13,243 nucleotides of DNA from Acidobacteriota bacterium (GTDB taxonomy: Bacteria; Acidobacteriota; Blastocatellia; Pyrinomonadales; Pyrinomonadaceae): positions 1 to 13,243 of the forward strand of contig JAEZJR010000224.1 in the NCBI GenBank assembly GCA_023415725.1, given 5' to 3'. Positions 1-6,535 of this stretch are shown here, in pieces; the stretch's first letter is position 1, and each line of letters begins with the position of its first letter. The notes beneath the pieces were generated by a model. The model searched no databases, was not told the DNA's origin, and saw only the letters and a list, made by a program, of their open reading frames with translations. The position numbers and the translations under genes are program-made.

Positions 1-60
1 GGCCGGTTCTTTTTTATCTCGTTGATAGCAATTTCGCCCGCCAGAAGCGTCTAAAGAAGT

Positions 61-417
61 ATGAGAATCAAGGCAGTACTATTGTTGACCATCCTCGCGA
101 TATCCGTCCTCGCCGTTTACGCTGATCAGGCCGCCTATATTACGCAGGCGCAGGCGGAAAAGGCGGCCGCTTTTCTGACGGGTAAGATGCAGATCCGCCA
201 TTATTGCGCCCCGTGCGACGATAAGGGCGACCGCGTCGAGGATATCAAGACCGTCGTGGCGGCGCCTGCCGGTTATCAGGAATTCTGGGAAGTGAAGGTG
301 AACGGCGAGGGCATCGACTTGGCCTACGTGTATTTTCAGACGGAAGAGGGTAAATGGAAGAACCTCGCGAAGGAACTCGATATCAAGGTCAAGGACGTTC
401 CGAAGTATCTGGAATGA
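61..417 (+). CDS. Small secreted CxxC protein, function unknown
   Basis: A 118-residue protein that I do not recognise. Residues 1-21 form a typical Sec signal peptide: a short basic N-terminus (MRIK), a leucine/isoleucine-rich core, and a likely cut after VYA. The mature part is about 97 residues, with an early alanine-rich helix (about 29-40), then HYCAPCDD with a CxxC pair at C49 and C52, then a beta-rich stretch with aromatic residues (FWEVKV, AYVYF) and a lysine-rich end. These are the only two cysteines, so they could form a disulfide or a metal site. It lacks the rest of a thioredoxin fold, so I do not call it a thioredoxin. There is no convincing Shine-Dalgarno; an AAGAAG sits too close to the ATG. 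It is followed by its own terminator and appears monocistronic. The reading frame is convincing; the function is open. Confidence 0.75.
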   Translation: MRIKAVLLLTILAISVLAVYADQAAYITQAQAEKAAAFLTGKMQIRHYCAPCDDKGDRVEDIKTVVAAPAGYQEFWEVKVNGEGIDLAYVYFQTEEGKWKNLAKELDIKVKDVPKYLE

Positions 418-441
418 AAACTTAAGGAACGCAATGAAACG

Positions 442-469
442 ACGGGAGGGAGTACCCTCCCGTTTTTTG
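442..469 (+). terminator. Intrinsic terminator after the CxxC protein
   Basis: A perfect 9-bp stem (ACGGGAGGG 442-450 with CCCTCCCGT 455-463) closes a 4-nt AGTA loop and runs into a run of six T (463-468). It lies 24 bases after the stop at 417. Its T-run is immediately followed by, and partly shared with, the extended -10 element proposed for serA. Confidence 0.9.
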
Positions 470-476
470 TTATAAT
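468..476 (+). promoter_or_regulatory. Extended -10 promoter for serA, probably leaderless
   Basis: TGTTATAAT matches the extended -10 consensus TGnTATAAT exactly (TG 468-469, TATAAT 471-476). Counting the last T of the hexamer as -7 puts transcription start near 483, only about 4 bases before the serA ATG at 487. No ribosome binding site occurs between the terminator and the ATG. No -35 hexamer is visible at the proper distance, as the terminator stem occupies that place; extended -10 promoters often do without one. The leaderless mRNA is an inference. Confidence 0.6.
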
Positions 477-486
477 CGTTGCCTTT

Positions 487-1722
487 ATGGCGACCGGCAA
501 GACATCATACCCCCGCGAAAAGATAAAGGTACTGCTTCTCGAAAACATCTCCGACACAGCCGTGCGCGAGCTTGAAGCCGCCGGGTACGTGTCGATCGAA
601 CGGATCGGCGGAGCTCTAAGCGAGGTTGATCTCGTGAAGGCCGTTCGGGGCGTGCATCTGCTGGGGATTCGTTCGAAAACGCGCGTAACGCGTAATGTGA
701 TTGAGGCTGGGGACAAGCTGCTCGCAATCGGGGCTTTCTGCATCGGGGTGAATCAGGTCGACCTGAAAGCAGCGACCGAACACGGCGTTGCGGTTTTCAA
801 TGCCCCTTATTCGAACACGCGTTCGGTCGCGGAGTTGATCATCGGCCTTTCCGTGATGCTGATCCGCCGAATTCCGGATAAGAATGCCGCTGCTCACCGA
901 GGCGAGTGGCTGAAGGAAGCCAAAGGCAGCTTCGAGCTTCGCGGCAAAACGCTCGGGATAATCGGCTACGGTAACATCGGTTCGCAGGTCTCCAACCTCG
1001 CAGAAGGGATGGGGATGCATGTGATCTATTACGACATCGCTACTAAGCTGCCTCTCGGAAACGCGAAACAGGCTAGCGAACTGAAAGAACTGCTGAAAAG
1101 TTCGAACATCGTCACCCTGCATGTCCCCTCGACCCCGCTGACCCGAAATATGATCGACGCGGACGCTATCAAGGCGATGCGGAAGGGCAGCATCCTCATC
1201 AACCACAGCCGCGGTGACGTAGTGGACCTTTGCGCGGCCGCGAAGGCGATCAAGTCCGGAAAACTAGGCGGGGCCGCGATCGATGTTTTCCCTGAGGAAC
1301 CAGAGAAAACTGGTGATGCATTCGCGTGCGAACTTCAGGGTTTGCCCAACGTCATCCTTACCCCTCACGTGGGCGGATCTACCGAGGAAGCCCAGGCGAA
1401 CATCGGCGTCGATGTCACATCGAAGCTGATCAAATACCTTGATTTCGGCACCAGCGAGGGCTCGCATACGGTGCCGCCTGTTTCCCTTCCACCACAGGCA
1501 GGCACACACCGCATTCTTCATATCCACCGCAACGTGCCCGGCGTGCTAGGGGAGATCAACTCGCGACTATCCGAACGCGGAATCAATATCGTCGGCCAAT
1601 ACCTGAACACCAACCCGGAGATCGGCTACGTGATCCTTGACGTGGAGTCGAGGCTGTCAAAAGAGGCGTTCGAGATTCTAAAGGAAGTCCCCGGCACTGT
1701 CCGTGCGAGAATGGTTTACTGA
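487..1722 (+). CDS. serA: D-3-phosphoglycerate dehydrogenase with C-terminal ACT domain
   Basis: Oxidises 3-phosphoglycerate to 3-phosphohydroxypyruvate with NAD+, the first step of serine synthesis in the cytosol. The 411 residues align end to end with the 410-residue E. coli type of SerA, which fixes the ATG start although no ribosome binding site precedes it. Visible marks are the substrate-domain segment FNAPYSNTRSVAEL (about 104-117), the nucleotide-binding GIIGYGNIG (157-165), and the catalytic set R242 (SRGDVVDL), E271 (FPEEP) and H294 (TPHVGGSTEEAQ). The C-terminal ACT domain starts near 342. Its HIHRNVPGVL and RGINI motifs carry H347, N349 and N367, matching E. coli H344, N346 and N364, which bind serine; feedback inhibition by serine is therefore likely. 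W141 in HRGEW matches the E. coli residue linked to allosteric control. No other serine-pathway gene is adjacent. Confidence 0.97.
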   Translation: MATGKTSYPREKIKVLLLENISDTAVRELEAAGYVSIERIGGALSEVDLVKAVRGVHLLGIRSKTRVTRNVIEAGDKLLAIGAFCIGVNQVDLKAATEHGVAVFNAPYSNTRSVAELIIGLSVMLIRRIPDKNAAAHRGEWLKEAKGSFELRGKTLGIIGYGNIGSQVSNLAEGMGMHVIYYDIATKLPLGNAKQASELKELLKSSNIVTLHVPSTPLTRNMIDADAIKAMRKGSILINHSRGDVVDLCAAAKAIKSGKLGGAAIDVFPEEPEKTGDAFACELQGLPNVILTPHVGGSTEEAQANIGVDVTSKLIKYLDFGTSEGSHTVPPVSLPPQAGTHRILHIHRNVPGVLGEINSRLSERGINIVGQYLNTNPEIGYVILDVESRLSKEAFEILKEVPGTVRARMVY

Positions 1723-1731
1723 ACGATTTAT

Positions 1732-1771
1732 CACCAGCTGACAGCTGTTAGCTTGCAGCTGTCAGCTGGTG
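1732..1771. repeat. Perfect 16-bp inverted repeat built of CAGCTG units
   Basis: CACCAGCTGACAGCTG (1732-1747) and its exact reverse complement (1756-1771) flank an 8-nt spacer. Each arm contains CAGCTG twice with a 7-base period, and CAGCTG is itself a palindrome, so the element contains four copies. It starts 10 bases after the serA stop and ends 19 bases before the next ATG. No T-run follows (the next bases are GTTTACACC), so it is not a standard intrinsic terminator. It could be a REP-type dispersed palindrome, a processing or stability hairpin, or a protein-binding site. Confidence 0.85.
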
Positions 1772-1790
1772 GTTTACACCTATTGCATAT

Positions 1791-2801
1791 ATGAGAATTC
1801 TCTTATTGACCGCTGCTCTACTGATCACCTATGCCACCGTATCCGGGCAATGGGTGAAGCAAAGCGTTAATACTTCCGCATCGTTCAGAGGGTTATCGGT
1901 CGTCAGCGATAAGGTTGTCTGGGCAAGCGGCACGGGTGGGACGGTCATTCGAACCATTGATGGCGGCAAGACATGGGACGTGATCACGGTGCCGGGAGCG
2001 GAGAAACTGGATTTCCGCGACATTGAGGCTTTCGACGTGAATATCGCCTATATCCTCAGCATCGGCAACGGCGAGGATTCGCGTATCTACAAAACGATCG
2101 ACGGCGGGAAGACCTGGAAACAGCAGTTCGTTAACAAAAACGAAAAAGCCTTCTTCGACGCGATCGCCTGCTGGGACGCGAAGAACTGCATCGCGATGAG
2201 CGATCCGGTCGACAGGCATTACCTGCTTATTTCAACAAAGGACGGCGAAACCTGGAACCCGATCGTCAGCAACGAACTGCCCGCCGCCAAAGACGGCGAG
2301 GCCGCCTTCGCCGCGAGCGGTACTTGCCTTTATATCAACCCTAAAAGCGGCCATGTGTTCCTCGTATCGGGCGGCACCGATGCGAGAGTGTTCAAATCGT
2401 CGGACCGGGGCAAAACCTGGACTTCAGCTCAGACCCCTCTCGTTAAAGGTACAGCCGGGAGTGGAATATTTTCCATTGCAATGCGCGATGCTATGAACGG
2501 CATTATCGTCGGCGGTAACTATGAAAAGCCAAACGAGGCGGTCAAGACTATTGCCTTCACCAAAGCCGGAGGCAAAACATGGACCCTCGGAAACGGTATG
2601 ACAGGATATCGTTCCGCAGTCGCATACATTGATGACCGCACTGTCATCGCCGTCGGCACGAACGGTACGGATCTCTCCTATGACAGCGGTGGAACGTGGA
2701 AAAAGATCGGCAGCGAAGACCTAAATTCTGTGGTTGCCAAGGGCAAAAACGCCGTCTGGGCAGTCGGACCAAAGGGTGGCGTTTACCGGTCAAAGTTGTG
2801 A
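1791..2801 (+). CDS. Secreted BNR/YCF48-like beta-propeller protein
   Basis: A 336-residue secreted protein. Residues 1-19 form a signal peptide (cut near VSG/QW). The rest carries repeated Asp-box/BNR motifs of the S/T-x-D-x-G-x-T-W type: DGGKTW at 57-62 and 104-109, DGETW 151-155, DRGKTW 205-210, AGGKTW 259-264 and SGGTW 299-303. Their roughly 45-55-residue spacing is that expected for blades of a propeller. Such proteins are often annotated as oxidoreductase, sialidase-like or photosystem II assembly factor (YCF48)-like; the repeats show only the fold, and no catalytic sialidase site is visible. C127 and C133 in ACWDAKNC could form a disulfide. No good ribosome binding site precedes the ATG. 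The start is supported by the signal peptide. The next gene begins 10 bases after its stop, suggesting coupling. Confidence 0.85.
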   Translation: MRILLLTAALLITYATVSGQWVKQSVNTSASFRGLSVVSDKVVWASGTGGTVIRTIDGGKTWDVITVPGAEKLDFRDIEAFDVNIAYILSIGNGEDSRIYKTIDGGKTWKQQFVNKNEKAFFDAIACWDAKNCIAMSDPVDRHYLLISTKDGETWNPIVSNELPAAKDGEAAFAASGTCLYINPKSGHVFLVSGGTDARVFKSSDRGKTWTSAQTPLVKGTAGSGIFSIAMRDAMNGIIVGGNYEKPNEAVKTIAFTKAGGKTWTLGNGMTGYRSAVAYIDDRTVIAVGTNGTDLSYDSGGTWKKIGSEDLNSVVAKGKNAVWAVGPKGGVYRSKL

Positions 2802-2811
2802 TCTAAATCGA

Positions 2812-3270
2812 ATGCAAAGCTTCATCAGCGTCCCCTTCAAAACCGAATCCAGCCATGGCCTTTCGCAGATAAACGGTGTGGCGAAGTTCTCGCCTGCCGG
2901 GGTTGTGCTGGAGTTCGAGTCTAAGCTATTCGGCGTGATACCGGGCGGTGTGAAGGAAGTGCGCATACCGATCGGCGAGATTCTTGACGTTAAACTCCGA
3001 AAAGGATTGTTTCGATACGGAGCGAAGATCGAGCTGCGGACAAATACCTTCGCAACACTCGCCGCACTGCCGAACAACAACGGCAAGGTCACTCTTAAGC
3101 TCGTCCGCGATGATTTCGAACGCGGCCAGAAAGCCGTTGAGCAGATGCAGAAGGATCTGAGCGGTTACGCGGATGAACTGCCGCCCGCACGGACCCCGGT
3201 GAGCGAGCTTTTCCAAGATGAATCGGAAGAGGAAACGAGATCGCTCAGGCATTCCAACGAACAGCAATGA
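2812..3270 (+). CDS. Small beta-rich protein, possibly PH-like, function unknown
   Basis: A 152-residue protein without signal peptide or membrane helix, so probably cytoplasmic. Residues 1-100 alternate strands and turns (VPFKTE, KFSPAGVVLEFES, EVRIPIGEILDVKLRKG, KIELRTNTF, GKVTLKLVRDD), followed by one helix (about 101-120, ERGQKAVEQMQKDL) and a loose acidic and polar tail. A run of strands capped by one helix resembles bacterial PH/GRAM-like domains, but that is a fold impression, not a family match. I start it at the ATG at 2812. An in-frame ATG at 2734 would add 26 residues and overlap the preceding gene by 68 bases, and the extra residues look like out-of-frame translation. The 10-base gap to the upstream stop suggests translational coupling with the propeller gene. 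Confidence 0.7.
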   Translation: MQSFISVPFKTESSHGLSQINGVAKFSPAGVVLEFESKLFGVIPGGVKEVRIPIGEILDVKLRKGLFRYGAKIELRTNTFATLAALPNNNGKVTLKLVRDDFERGQKAVEQMQKDLSGYADELPPARTPVSELFQDESEEETRSLRHSNEQQ

Positions 3271-3280
3271 ACTTATCGAT

Positions 3281-3313
3281 AAAAAAGGCCCGCTGACTTG
3301 GCGGGCCTTTTCA
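3281..3313. terminator. Bidirectional terminator between convergent genes
   Basis: An 11-bp perfect stem (AAAAGGCCCGC 3283-3293 with GCGGGCCTTTT 3301-3311) has a 7-nt loop. It has a T-run on the plus strand and a run of six A before it (3281-3286), which is a T-run on the minus strand. It lies between the plus-strand gene ending at 3270 and the peptidase gene whose stop is at 3330, and can serve both. Confidence 0.92.
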
Positions 3314-3329
3314 TTTCGTTCTGCTTTCC

Positions 3330-5516
3330 CTACCTCGCAGGCTGCATCCGCGGATCGGGCTTCGCTTCCAGCTTGTACTCCTTCGGAGGTTCCGCCCCGA
3401 GGAGGTGCTTGACGAAGTAATCCCAGCGGCGGCGCATCATGTAGTAGCTGTCGGCTCCGTAACCGTGGCGGGCGTTGGGGAAGATGATTAGATCGTAGTC
3501 CTTGTTCGCCTTGTTGAGAGCATCGACGACCAGCCACGTGTTGTAAGGCGGTACGTTGTCGTCCATGTTCCCGTGGGCGAGAAGGAGCTTGCCCTTGAGG
3601 TTCTTCGCGTAGTTCTGATTTGCTTGTTTCTCGTAGTTATCGCCGGAGAGAAGACCGATGTAGCGTTCGCCCCAGTCATCCTCGTAGTTGCGGTTATCGT
3701 GGTTGCCGGATTCGGAGATGCCGACCTTGTAGAAATCCGGGAACCGGAACAACGCCGCCGCCGTCGCGAAACCGCCGCCAGAGTGTCCCCAGATGCCGAC
3801 TCGGTCAAGGTCCATATAGGTGTGAGTCTTCGCAAGCTCTCGGATCCCGGCGATCTGGTCTTCCAGGGTGTTGTCAGCCATGTTGCCGTAGCAGACGTCG
3901 TGGAACGACTTGGACCGGTCTGGGTTGCAAGTACCGTCGATGATGACAACGACGAAACCGAGTTCCGCAAGGGCCTGATGATCCGACCTTGAAGCCGAGA
4001 ACGATCGGCCGCCCACCCCGCCGCCCTGCGGGCCCGGGTAGATATAATTCACCACCGGATATTTCTTGCTTCGGTCGAGGTTCGTCGGGGTGAACATCAC
4101 GCCGTACAGGTCCCATTTGCCGTCCCGGGATTTCACCTTGATCGGGGTTGCGGGTTTCCAACCCGCAGCACGAAGGCGGCTCACGTCCTGACGCTCGAGC
4201 TCGACGATCAGCTTGCCGTTGGCATCGCGGAGCACTGAAACGTACGGCGTATCAATCTTCGAGAAGTTGTCGATGAAGTACTTACCATCCGGGGACCACG
4301 TCACCTGGTGCACGCCGTCCTCAGGGGTCAGGAGCGTCAACCCCGAGCCGTCCAGGTTCACTCTGTAAAAGTGAGAGAAATACGGATCGCGGCCCGCTTC
4401 ACGGCCGTTCGCCTCGAAGTAGACCACGCGGTTCGGAATGTCGACCTTGTTGATCCGCGTGACGACCCAGTTCCCTTTCGTGATCTGGTTCTTTACTCGC
4501 CCCGTAGCCAGATCATAGATGTATAGGTGCCCCCAATCATCGCGCTCCGAGTACCAGATCGCTTCGTTCGTCGCGGGCAGGTAACGCCAGTTCGTCTCGC
4601 CCTGGCCGGATTCATACTGAGTAGCAACGCGTTCTTCGAACACGTCACGGACGTCGCCGGTCTCCACGTTAGCGATGCGGAGCTTGGCGGATTTGTGATC
4701 GCGTGTCGAAGAGACGAACGCAAGCGTTTTCGAATCGGGTGCCCACTCGTTATCGCCGAACATACCGTCGCAGGCGATGTCGTCGCAGAGCGTGCCTCGG
4801 CGATCATCGGGCTGCATCTTGAACCGGATCATCTTGCCGGAATCGACATCGATGACCACGCGGTGGATCTTGATGATCTCCTTGTCCGTCGGGAGCGGGT
4901 ACTTCCAGGATTCCAGCTTCGGAGCTCCCACGTTCGTCGTCACAAGATACATGTCGTTGATGTGACGCTGGTCCTGCTGGAATGTGGCGACCTTTTTCGA
5001 GTCCGGGGACCAGAGGACGATCGCACGATCACTATGCTTCCAGCCCGCGTTATCCGTGGCGTAACCGAAATCCTTCACACCGTCGGTGGTGAGTTGCGTC
5101 TCCTTTTTCGTCGCGATGTCGCGCACCCAAAGATTCCAATCTTTTATGAAGACTTCCTTAGTTCGGTCCGGCGAAATGACGGAACTTCCGCCAAAACGAG
5201 GCGGTCCGCCCGGAAGCGCTGGTGCTGTCACACCAAGAGCAGCCAGCGTCTCACCGGAACGCTTCGTGCCGGTCGCCGGATCAACGAGTACGAACTCGCG
5301 TCCGGTAGGCGTCAGCATCTGGTACCAGAAACGGCCGTCCGGAAGGAAACTCGGGCGCACCGCCCCGCGGTCGATGAGCGGAGCCGTGCCGTATCTGAGC
5401 ATCTTCTCCGCACGTGCGTAATCGGCCGCGGTCAGCGACTGCGCTTGTGCAAAGGAAAACGCAGGTACGGACAAGAGTAGAATGAGTAAAGATGCCGAAA
5501 GGCGAACTTGTTTCAT
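3330..5516 (-). CDS. Secreted S9-family prolyl-oligopeptidase-type peptidase (DPP IV-like)
   Basis: A 728-residue serine peptidase, probably periplasmic, expected to cleave short proline-containing peptides. Residues 1-25 are a signal peptide ending AQA/Q. Residues of about 60-450 form an N-terminal propeller of DPPIV_N type, with repeated WSPDSK/WAPDSK/WSPDGK motifs near 169, 258 and 407. The alpha/beta hydrolase domain follows: YPVVNYIYPGPQ (486-497), the nucleophile S579 in GHSGGG, an acid at D652 or D653 in GNMDDNVPP, and H684 in NARHGYG. Length and order fit subfamily S9B. The Glu-Glu pair that holds the peptide N-terminus in true DPP IV (DWVYEEE) is not visible at the equivalent place, which reads TDNAGW (154-159), so strict dipeptidyl-peptidase activity is doubtful. 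No good ribosome binding site precedes the ATG. Long frames on the opposite strand are shadows. Confidence 0.93.
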   Translation of the reverse strand: MKQVRLSASLLILLLSVPAFSFAQAQSLTAADYARAEKMLRYGTAPLIDRGAVRPSFLPDGRFWYQMLTPTGREFVLVDPATGTKRSGETLAALGVTAPALPGGPPRFGGSSVISPDRTKEVFIKDWNLWVRDIATKKETQLTTDGVKDFGYATDNAGWKHSDRAIVLWSPDSKKVATFQQDQRHINDMYLVTTNVGAPKLESWKYPLPTDKEIIKIHRVVIDVDSGKMIRFKMQPDDRRGTLCDDIACDGMFGDNEWAPDSKTLAFVSSTRDHKSAKLRIANVETGDVRDVFEERVATQYESGQGETNWRYLPATNEAIWYSERDDWGHLYIYDLATGRVKNQITKGNWVVTRINKVDIPNRVVYFEANGREAGRDPYFSHFYRVNLDGSGLTLLTPEDGVHQVTWSPDGKYFIDNFSKIDTPYVSVLRDANGKLIVELERQDVSRLRAAGWKPATPIKVKSRDGKWDLYGVMFTPTNLDRSKKYPVVNYIYPGPQGGGVGGRSFSASRSDHQALAELGFVVVIIDGTCNPDRSKSFHDVCYGNMADNTLEDQIAGIRELAKTHTYMDLDRVGIWGHSGGGFATAAALFRFPDFYKVGISESGNHDNRNYEDDWGERYIGLLSGDNYEKQANQNYAKNLKGKLLLAHGNMDDNVPPYNTWLVVDALNKANKDYDLIIFPNARHGYGADSYYMMRRRWDYFVKHLLGAEPPKEYKLEAKPDPRMQPAR

Positions 5517-5615
5517 ATGTTATCGATTCGATCGGGCAGAGTGGTATTTCGGGCTTTTTGATGACCCGCAAGACCAAATTGTTCTAAAAGAATTCCGGGG
5601 AGACATGCTCCGGTG

Positions 5616-5644
5616 TTGACGGACTTCTTCTATTATCGGATATT
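5616..5644 (+). promoter_or_regulatory. Possible sigma70-type promoter for the DUF4242 gene
   Basis: TTGACG (5616-5621) and GATATT (5639-5644) are separated by exactly 17 bases, giving a start near 5651, about 60 bases before the ATG at 5713. The -35 is five of six and the -10 four of six against consensus. A TAAAAT at 5651-5656 is an alternative -10 without a matching -35. The whole 5517-5712 gap between the divergent genes holds nothing else I can support. Confidence 0.4.
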
Positions 5645-5712
5645 CGTTCGTAAAATAGTAATTGACTCAGGCCAAATCAACGCCTCATTTCAGATTTCCG
5701 GAGGATCGCACA

Positions 5713-5988
5713 ATGCCCAAATACGTTATCGAGCGGGATATCCCCAGCGTCGGCAATATGACGTCTAACGATCTGGCCGCTGCTTCGCAAAAGTCCTGCA
5801 GCGTGCTCGACAAGCTAGGAAGCGAGATCCAATGGATCCATTCATACGTCACGGACGACAAGATCTATTGCGTTTACACGGCGCCCAGCAAGGAATTGAT
5901 CGAGGAGCACGCTCGCGAATCCGGATTCCCCGCGAACCGTATATCCGAGGTCCGGTCGATGATCGACCCGACAAGGGCGACCGCTTAG
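5713..5988 (+). CDS. DUF4242 family protein (possible nickel-binding type)
   Basis: A 91-residue cytoplasmic protein matching the DUF4242 pattern: MPKYVIERDIP at the start, SQKSCSVL (26-32), IQWIHSYVTDDKIYCVY (39-55), EEHARESGFPANRISEVR (64-81) and a final MIDPT. The family has a small ferredoxin-like fold, and its studied Streptomyces member (SCO4226) binds nickel. Potential ligands here are C29, H43, C53 and H66, but metal binding is carried over from the family and not shown by the sequence. The start at 5713 is chosen because GGAGGA (5700-5705) lies 7 bases upstream and the protein begins with the family's usual N-terminus. An in-frame ATG at 5662 would add 17 residues that read through this ribosome binding site. 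The next gene starts about 51 bases downstream on the same strand. Confidence 0.88.
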   Translation: MPKYVIERDIPSVGNMTSNDLAAASQKSCSVLDKLGSEIQWIHSYVTDDKIYCVYTAPSKELIEEHARESGFPANRISEVRSMIDPTRATA

Positions 5989-6039
5989 CAAGCTTTTCTT
6001 ACTCCTGTGGATCGCTCATCGCTTGGAAGACTGGTCGCC

Positions 6040-6414
6040 GTGCACGCGGTATCCCCTGTTCATCAGCAGCGGGCGGCGGTCGTGGCGGGGCTTTCGTTTT
6101 TGTTCTTCCTCGCGATGATGTTCCTGGTCTATATTCGCGGGCACTTCGGGTATTTCCTACTTTCGACCGCCTTTCTTGTGGTCTTTATCTTCACGGCGAT
6201 AGGTTGGTGGATGCAGCGGCGAAACGCGGTCGAGGTCTTCGAACGCGGACTAGCCTTTAGGAAGCTGACTGCAACGTGGGGCGAGATCAGCGAGGTCAGC
6301 CGCACACCGGACGGAGCTCTAAAATTAACAATTAACGGTAAAAACTCCACGACTTTCCCGAAAACACTCGACGCTCTCGAGCGTCTGGAAGCCCACATCC
6401 GCAGCCTTATATAG
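6040..6414 (+). CDS. Small two-helix membrane protein with C-terminal cytoplasmic domain
   Basis: A 124-residue protein that I do not recognise as a named family. Two hydrophobic helices (about 12-32 and 38-58) are joined by a very short loop (YIRGHFG) and followed by a WWMQRR boundary. A soluble domain of about 62 residues follows (VFERGLAFRKLTATWGEISEVSR and onward), ending in a helix (LDALERLEAHIRSLI). The FERGLAFR..W.EI pattern resembles PH-like domains of small bacterial membrane proteins (DUF6585-like), by impression only. Positive residues after helix 2 put the domain in the cytoplasm. The start is uncertain. I prefer GTG at 6040 because GGAAGA (6025-6030) lies 9 bases upstream; an in-frame GTG at 6007 would give 135 residues but has no ribosome binding site. 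It may be co-transcribed with the DUF4242 gene. Confidence 0.7.
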   Translation: MHAVSPVHQQRAAVVAGLSFLFFLAMMFLVYIRGHFGYFLLSTAFLVVFIFTAIGWWMQRRNAVEVFERGLAFRKLTATWGEISEVSRTPDGALKLTINGKNSTTFPKTLDALERLEAHIRSLI

Positions 6415-6508
6415 CAACCGTGAACCTGAAAATGGCCTGCCACTAGGCGTTCTTTTTATTAAGCCACTTTTTCTTGTATCCTACTTGTTTGAACTAATTC
6501 ATCAATAA

Positions 6509-6531
6509 CCGCTGTTTATCAGCGGACGGAG
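6509..6531 (+). promoter_or_regulatory. Hairpin next to the E2 ribosome binding site
   Basis: CCGCTG (6509-6514) pairs with CAGCGG (6520-6525) over a TTTAT loop. The right arm overlaps the first bases of the purine stretch CGGACGGAG, whose GGAG (6528-6531) lies 4 bases before the ATG at 6536. The hairpin could modulate initiation, but a 6-bp stem next to a start codon can also arise by chance. Confidence 0.4.
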
Positions 6532-6535
6532 ATTT

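Noticed and set aside
616..1206. A 196-codon open frame antisense to serA
   Set aside because: It is opposite a full-length, well-conserved enzyme, and its translation is rich in His, Arg and Asp with no fold or export signal, as expected for a shadow frame.
2734..2811. Upstream ATG extending the PH-like gene by 26 codons
   Set aside because: It overlaps the end of the propeller gene by 68 bases, and the extra residues look like frame-shifted propeller sequence; the ATG at 2812 follows that stop closely.
4527..5480. A 317-codon open frame on the plus strand inside the peptidase gene
   Set aside because: It lies wholly antisense to a clear S9 peptidase with signal peptide and catalytic triad, and its translation has no recognisable domain; it follows from GC-rich codon use.
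5662..5712. Upstream ATG extending the DUF4242 protein by 17 codons
   Set aside because: A good ribosome binding site (5700-5705) belongs to the ATG at 5713, and family members begin MPKYVIER-like.
6435..6460. GCCT-N6-AGGC followed by a T-rich stretch as a terminator before the E2 gene
   Set aside because: The stem has only 4 bp and the T-rich stretch is interrupted, far weaker than the other terminators in the window.
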